The notes under the pieces were generated by a model. That model saw only the letters and a program-made list of their open reading frames with translations, was not told where the DNA came from and made no database searches. From positions 1 through 8,313 of the forward strand of contig JANQHA010000344.1 in assembly GCA_028282865.1 (NCBI GenBank): a stretch of DNA of 8,313 nt. The letters run 5' to 3'. Positions 6,312 through 8,313 of the stretch are shown in pieces. Numbering within the stretch: the stretch's first letter is position 1; every line of letters begins with the position of its first letter. The position numbers were made by a program, and so were the translations under genes. This stretch comes from Oligoflexales bacterium (GTDB taxonomy: Bacteria; Bdellovibrionota_B; Oligoflexia; Oligoflexales; CACXFL01).

Positions 6312-6898
6312 CAACAGGACTGTCTCCTACCATATTTGTTAACAGTGTCAGAAATTTCTGCAAGATTTAATATATAATCGGGAGTATGTTCCCTAATCGC
6401 GGCCTCTGGCATAGACCTCTGCTTGGCTTCTTTCGGATTATGGACAATGGTAAGCCCGCCATGGTCTTTTATCATAGCTAGTCCCCTTGCACCGTCATCA
6501 AGCGAACCGGACAGTAGCATGCCGATAGCTCCTCTACCAAATGTATATGCCAAAGACTCAAAAAAAACATCGATAGAAGGTTTAGCGTATCTTTGAGGTT
6601 CGTCTCCCGAAAGGGAGAAGATATGGCAATTACGACTCTCCGAGTAGTCGACTAACAGATGATAATCACTTGGAGCAAAATATATCCTATCTGGTTTTAT
6701 TTCCTCTTTATCAAAGGCTTCATAAACCTTTATCTTAGTTCTCTTTTTATAGATATTAAGAGCACTTTCAACTGAGCTTATATGCCTATGCATGACGACT
6801 ACAATAGGAATATTCACCCGGGTAAGCTGCTGAAAAATTTCTTCCAATGACTCAGAGCCACCGGCTGATGCACCTATCCCGATAATGCTATAGCTCAT
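6311..6898 (-). CDS. cheB: CheB-type protein-glutamate methylesterase domain, no receiver
   Basis: 195 residues, matching the catalytic domain only of CheB (full CheB is about 350 and begins with a receiver). The catalytic triad is visible: Ser11 in GIGASAGG, His37 in VVVMHRH, Asp135 in LLSGSLDDGARGL. Further family marks are RIYFAPSDYHLLV (71-83), PSIDVFFESLA (107-117) and the late QRSMPEAAI (160-168). It would hydrolyse glutamyl methyl esters, or deamidate Gln, on a signalling protein. Without a receiver, its activity is not controlled by CheA phosphorylation in the classical way. Stand-alone CheB domains next to CheR and a hybrid kinase are a recurrent non-motility arrangement. The ATG overlaps the cheR stop by four bases. 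The substrate is unknown; the neighbouring Cache-HAMP protein lacks the usual methylation helices. Confidence 0.95.
   Translation of the reverse strand: MSYSIIGIGASAGGSESLEEIFQQLTRVNIPIVVVMHRHISSVESALNIYKKRTKIKVYEAFDKEEIKPDRIYFAPSDYHLLVDYSESRNCHIFSLSGDEPQRYAKPSIDVFFESLAYTFGRGAIGMLLSGSLDDGARGLAMIKDHGGLTIVHNPKEAKQRSMPEAAIREHTPDYILNLAEISDTVNKYGRRQSC
6323..6328 (-). promoter_or_regulatory. Ribosome binding site of the Cache-HAMP gene
   Basis: AGGAGA on the minus strand inside the end of cheB. Spacing is eight bases to TTG at 6314 and eleven to ATG at 6311, so the site alone does not settle which adjacent start codon is used; the products differ by one residue. Confidence 0.6.
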
Positions 6899-7776
6899 TT
6901 TTCGACCCGCCTATAGATTCTATTACTTGCATCAATGGTTTCATAGTGACATTCATAGTCAGAGAATTTGATAGTCTCCTTCCGCCCTAGAACGAGGAAT
7001 CCGAACTTGCATAAACTCTCATAAAACATCTTATGAGTTTTGTTCTGGAGTATCTCATCAAAATAGATCATGACATTGCGGCATAAAATGACGTTAAATT
7101 CATTAAATGAAGCATCGGTAGCTAAGTTATGATTATGAAAGAATAGATTTCTCTTGAGAAAGCCCTTCATAACAACCGAACCATATTTAGCATTATAATA
7201 ATTTGAAAAGGGCTCTTTACCACCAGCAGCTAAATGATTTTTTGAATACTCTTTCATATTCTCTAAATCATATATCCCCGATTTTGCTTTATTCAAGACA
7301 TTCTGATTTATGTCTGTGCCATATATTCTGGATTTCTTAAGAAGATTTTCTTGGTGCAACAGTATTGCCAGTGAATAAACTTCTTCACCGGTAGAGCACC
7401 CAGCAACCCATACCCTAACCGATGGATAAGTCTTCAAAACGGGAACCACTTTTTCACGAAAAGCTAAATAAAAAGAAGGGTCTCGAAACATTGAGGTAAC
7501 ATTTATCGATACATTGGTTAAGAACCTCTCCATATAAGCTTCATCGTGCAAAATCTTTGCTTGCAGCTCCGAAATAGATTTGAGTTTCTCATCTGACATC
7601 TGCTTTTTAACCCTTCTTCTAATAGAAGAGCGGGCATACTCCCTAAAATCAAACCCGTAAGAACGATAGACTCCCTCCAGCAGGAGCTCTATTTCGGTAT
7701 TCTCGGTATTTTGAGTTATATTCAGGCTGCCTTTAGGGGTGATAGGAACTCGTTTTTCAGACGATTTTAAATACAT
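6895..7776 (-). CDS. cheR: CheR-type S-adenosylmethionine-dependent protein-glutamate methyltransferase
   Basis: 293 residues, usual for CheR. An N-terminal helical CheR_N domain covers about 27-85 (YGFDFREYARSSIRRRV), followed by the linker motif NVSINVTSMFRDP (88-100). The methyltransferase domain has VWVAGCSTGEEVYSLAI (122-138, AdoMet loop), IYGTDIN (151-157, Asp155 for the ribose), HNLATD (216-221), NVILCRNVMIYFD (228-240) and a GFLVLGRKE end (259-267). It methylates glutamates of a receptor or kinase. There is no C-terminal TPR or pentapeptide-binding extension. The first 25 residues are extra compared with many homologues. The start ATG has AAGGG seven bases ahead and lies 27 bases after the hybrid kinase stop. 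The methylated target is probably in the upstream hybrid kinase or elsewhere in the genome, since no methyl-accepting domain is encoded in this window. Confidence 0.95.
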   Translation of the reverse strand: MYLKSSEKRVPITPKGSLNITQNTENTEIELLLEGVYRSYGFDFREYARSSIRRRVKKQMSDEKLKSISELQAKILHDEAYMERFLTNVSINVTSMFRDPSFYLAFREKVVPVLKTYPSVRVWVAGCSTGEEVYSLAILLHQENLLKKSRIYGTDINQNVLNKAKSGIYDLENMKEYSKNHLAAGGKEPFSNYYNAKYGSVVMKGFLKRNLFFHNHNLATDASFNEFNVILCRNVMIYFDEILQNKTHKMFYESLCKFGFLVLGRKETIKFSDYECHYETIDASNRIYRRVEK

Positions 7777-7783
7777 TTAAATA

Positions 7784-7788
7784 CCCTT
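7784..7788 (-). promoter_or_regulatory. Ribosome binding site of cheR
   Basis: AAGGG on the minus strand, seven bases before the cheR ATG, in the 27-base gap after the hybrid kinase stop. Confidence 0.6.
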
Positions 7789-7803
7789 AATTGTGCCAAA
7801 CAA

Positions 7804-8313
7804 CTATTTATACAGCCATACCCGCAGTAAGCTTAGCAATTGCTCGGTATCTACCGGTTTGGTTATATAGTCCGTTGCCCCAACTTCCATACACCTTTCA
7901 TGATCACCCTTCATAGCCTTTGCCGTCACAGCTATGATAGGAAGATCCTTTAGCGCCTTTTTCTTACGAATTTCTGTCGTTGCTTCGTAACCATCCATCT
8001 CGGGCATCATAATATCCATAAGAACTATATCGATACCTTTATCTTTTGCTAGAACAGCAATAGCCTCCCTACCATTTTCTGCGGTGACAATTTTCATATC
8101 TTGCTCTTCTAAAACCGCTGATAAGGCGAATATATTTCGAATATCATCATCTACGATCAGAACCTTCTTTCCAGCTAATGACGGATCTTTTTGATGAACC
8201 TGTTTAATAATCTTTCGCTTTTCAGCCGGTAGATTGGCTTCCACTCGGTGAAGAAAGAGAGCCGTTTCATCGAGCAGACGTTCAGGGGAATGGACGTCTT
8301 TGACAATGATGGT
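7804..8313 (-). CDS. Hybrid histidine kinase/response regulator, C-terminal receiver end (5' truncated by window)
   Basis: The frame is open to the window edge, giving 169 visible residues. The first 23 or so residues include [21 protein letters not shown], a conserved linker I know from large hybrid kinases just before their last receiver. The receiver covers about visible residues 47-167: [14 protein letters not shown], phosphoacceptor Asp100 in [14 protein letters not shown], then [14 protein letters not shown] and DYITKPVD, ending [11 protein letters not shown]. Homologues typically carry several HAMP repeats and/or GAF domains, a kinase core and two receivers; that part is outside the window, so this is inference. 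A GTG at 8244 is in frame but is not a credible start, because the conserved linker continues upstream of it. Next in the operon is cheR, a common neighbour of such kinases. Confidence 0.9.
   Translation of the reverse strand, partial: TIIVKDVHSPERLLDETALFLHRVEANLPAEKRKIIKQVHQKDPSLAGKKVLIVDDDIRNIFALSAVLEEQDMKIVTAENGREAIAVLAKDKGIDIVLMDIMMPEMDGYEATTEIRKKKALKDLPIIAVTAKAMKGDHERCMEVGATDYITKPVDTEQLLSLLRVWLYK

Larger units (their letters stand above)
17..8313 (-). other. Putative single operon: hybrid kinase, cheR, cheB, Cache-HAMP, small protein, KaiA-like, kaiB, kaiC, kinase, regulator
   Basis: Ten consecutive minus-strand genes are separated by 27 bases or less, except one 45-base gap before the last gene. 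cheR/cheB, the small gene/KaiA-like gene and KaiA-like/kaiB each overlap by four bases (stop TGA embedded in ATGA or TTGA). cheB and the Cache gene share TGATG, and kaiB/kaiC overlap by 11 bases. No hairpin followed by a T-run is visible in any gap. This supports one transcript with translational coupling. The promoter would lie upstream of the hybrid kinase, beyond position 8313, and the 3' end lies beyond position 1. An internal promoter inside a coding region cannot be excluded by eye. Confidence 0.75.

Noticed and set aside
6311..7776. Classical flagellar chemotaxis operon.
   Set aside because: No CheA, CheW, methyl-accepting domain or flagellar gene in the window, and CheB lacks its receiver; the context points to a non-motility signalling unit.
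7804..8244. Treating the receiver at the right edge as a separate CheY-like gene starting with GTG at 8244.
   Set aside because: The frame stays open to the window end and encodes a linker typical of hybrid kinases, so it is the C-terminus of a larger protein.

Overview
The window is a stretch of one bacterial chromosome in which every gene lies on the minus strand, so transcription runs from high to low coordinates. Ten genes are packed with gaps of at most 45 bases. Five junctions overlap, by 1, 4, 4, 4 and 11 bases, which is the layout of a single translationally coupled operon. The DNA is moderately AT-rich, with clear Shine-Dalgarno sites and several TTG or GTG starts. KaiC and KaiB are of the non-cyanobacterial kind, and the kinases, single-domain regulators and Cache/HAMP protein suggest a free-living Gram-negative bacterium. 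A deltaproteobacterial or Bdellovibrionota/Oligoflexia-like source is a guess I cannot confirm from this sequence alone.

Layout in transcription order: (1) the C-terminal end of a large hybrid histidine kinase, cut by the window edge (8313-7804); (2) CheR methyltransferase (7776-6895); (3) a CheB methylesterase domain without a receiver (6898-6311); (4) a membrane Cache-HAMP sensor that stops right after HAMP and has no output domain (6311-5013); (5) an 81-residue helical protein of unknown function (4997-4752); (6) a receiver domain joined by a coiled coil to a helical domain resembling the KaiA C-terminal/RsbU N-terminal fold (4755-3829); (7) KaiB (3832-3527); (8) double-domain KaiC (3537-1993); (9) a soluble PAS-PAS histidine kinase (1990-509); (10) a single-domain Rcp1-type response regulator (463-17).

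The most interesting point is that genes 6-8 look like a complete KaiA-KaiB-KaiC set outside cyanobacteria, with the KaiA role taken by a phosphorylatable receiver fusion. KaiC keeps the paired Ser-Thr phosphorylation sites, both catalytic glutamate pairs and an A-loop-like tail of ordinary length. The set is embedded in a signalling operon: a hybrid kinase, CheR/CheB and a Cache-HAMP sensor upstream could feed signals in through the KaiA-like receiver, and the PAS kinase plus Rcp1-type regulator downstream could carry the output. Neither the output regulator nor the KaiA-like protein has a DNA-binding domain, so any transcriptional output must lie elsewhere. That wiring is inference from gene order and domains; the domain calls come directly from motifs.

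No RNA genes, mobile elements, CRISPR arrays, long repeats or convincing terminators were seen. No stretch over 300 bases lacks a gene.
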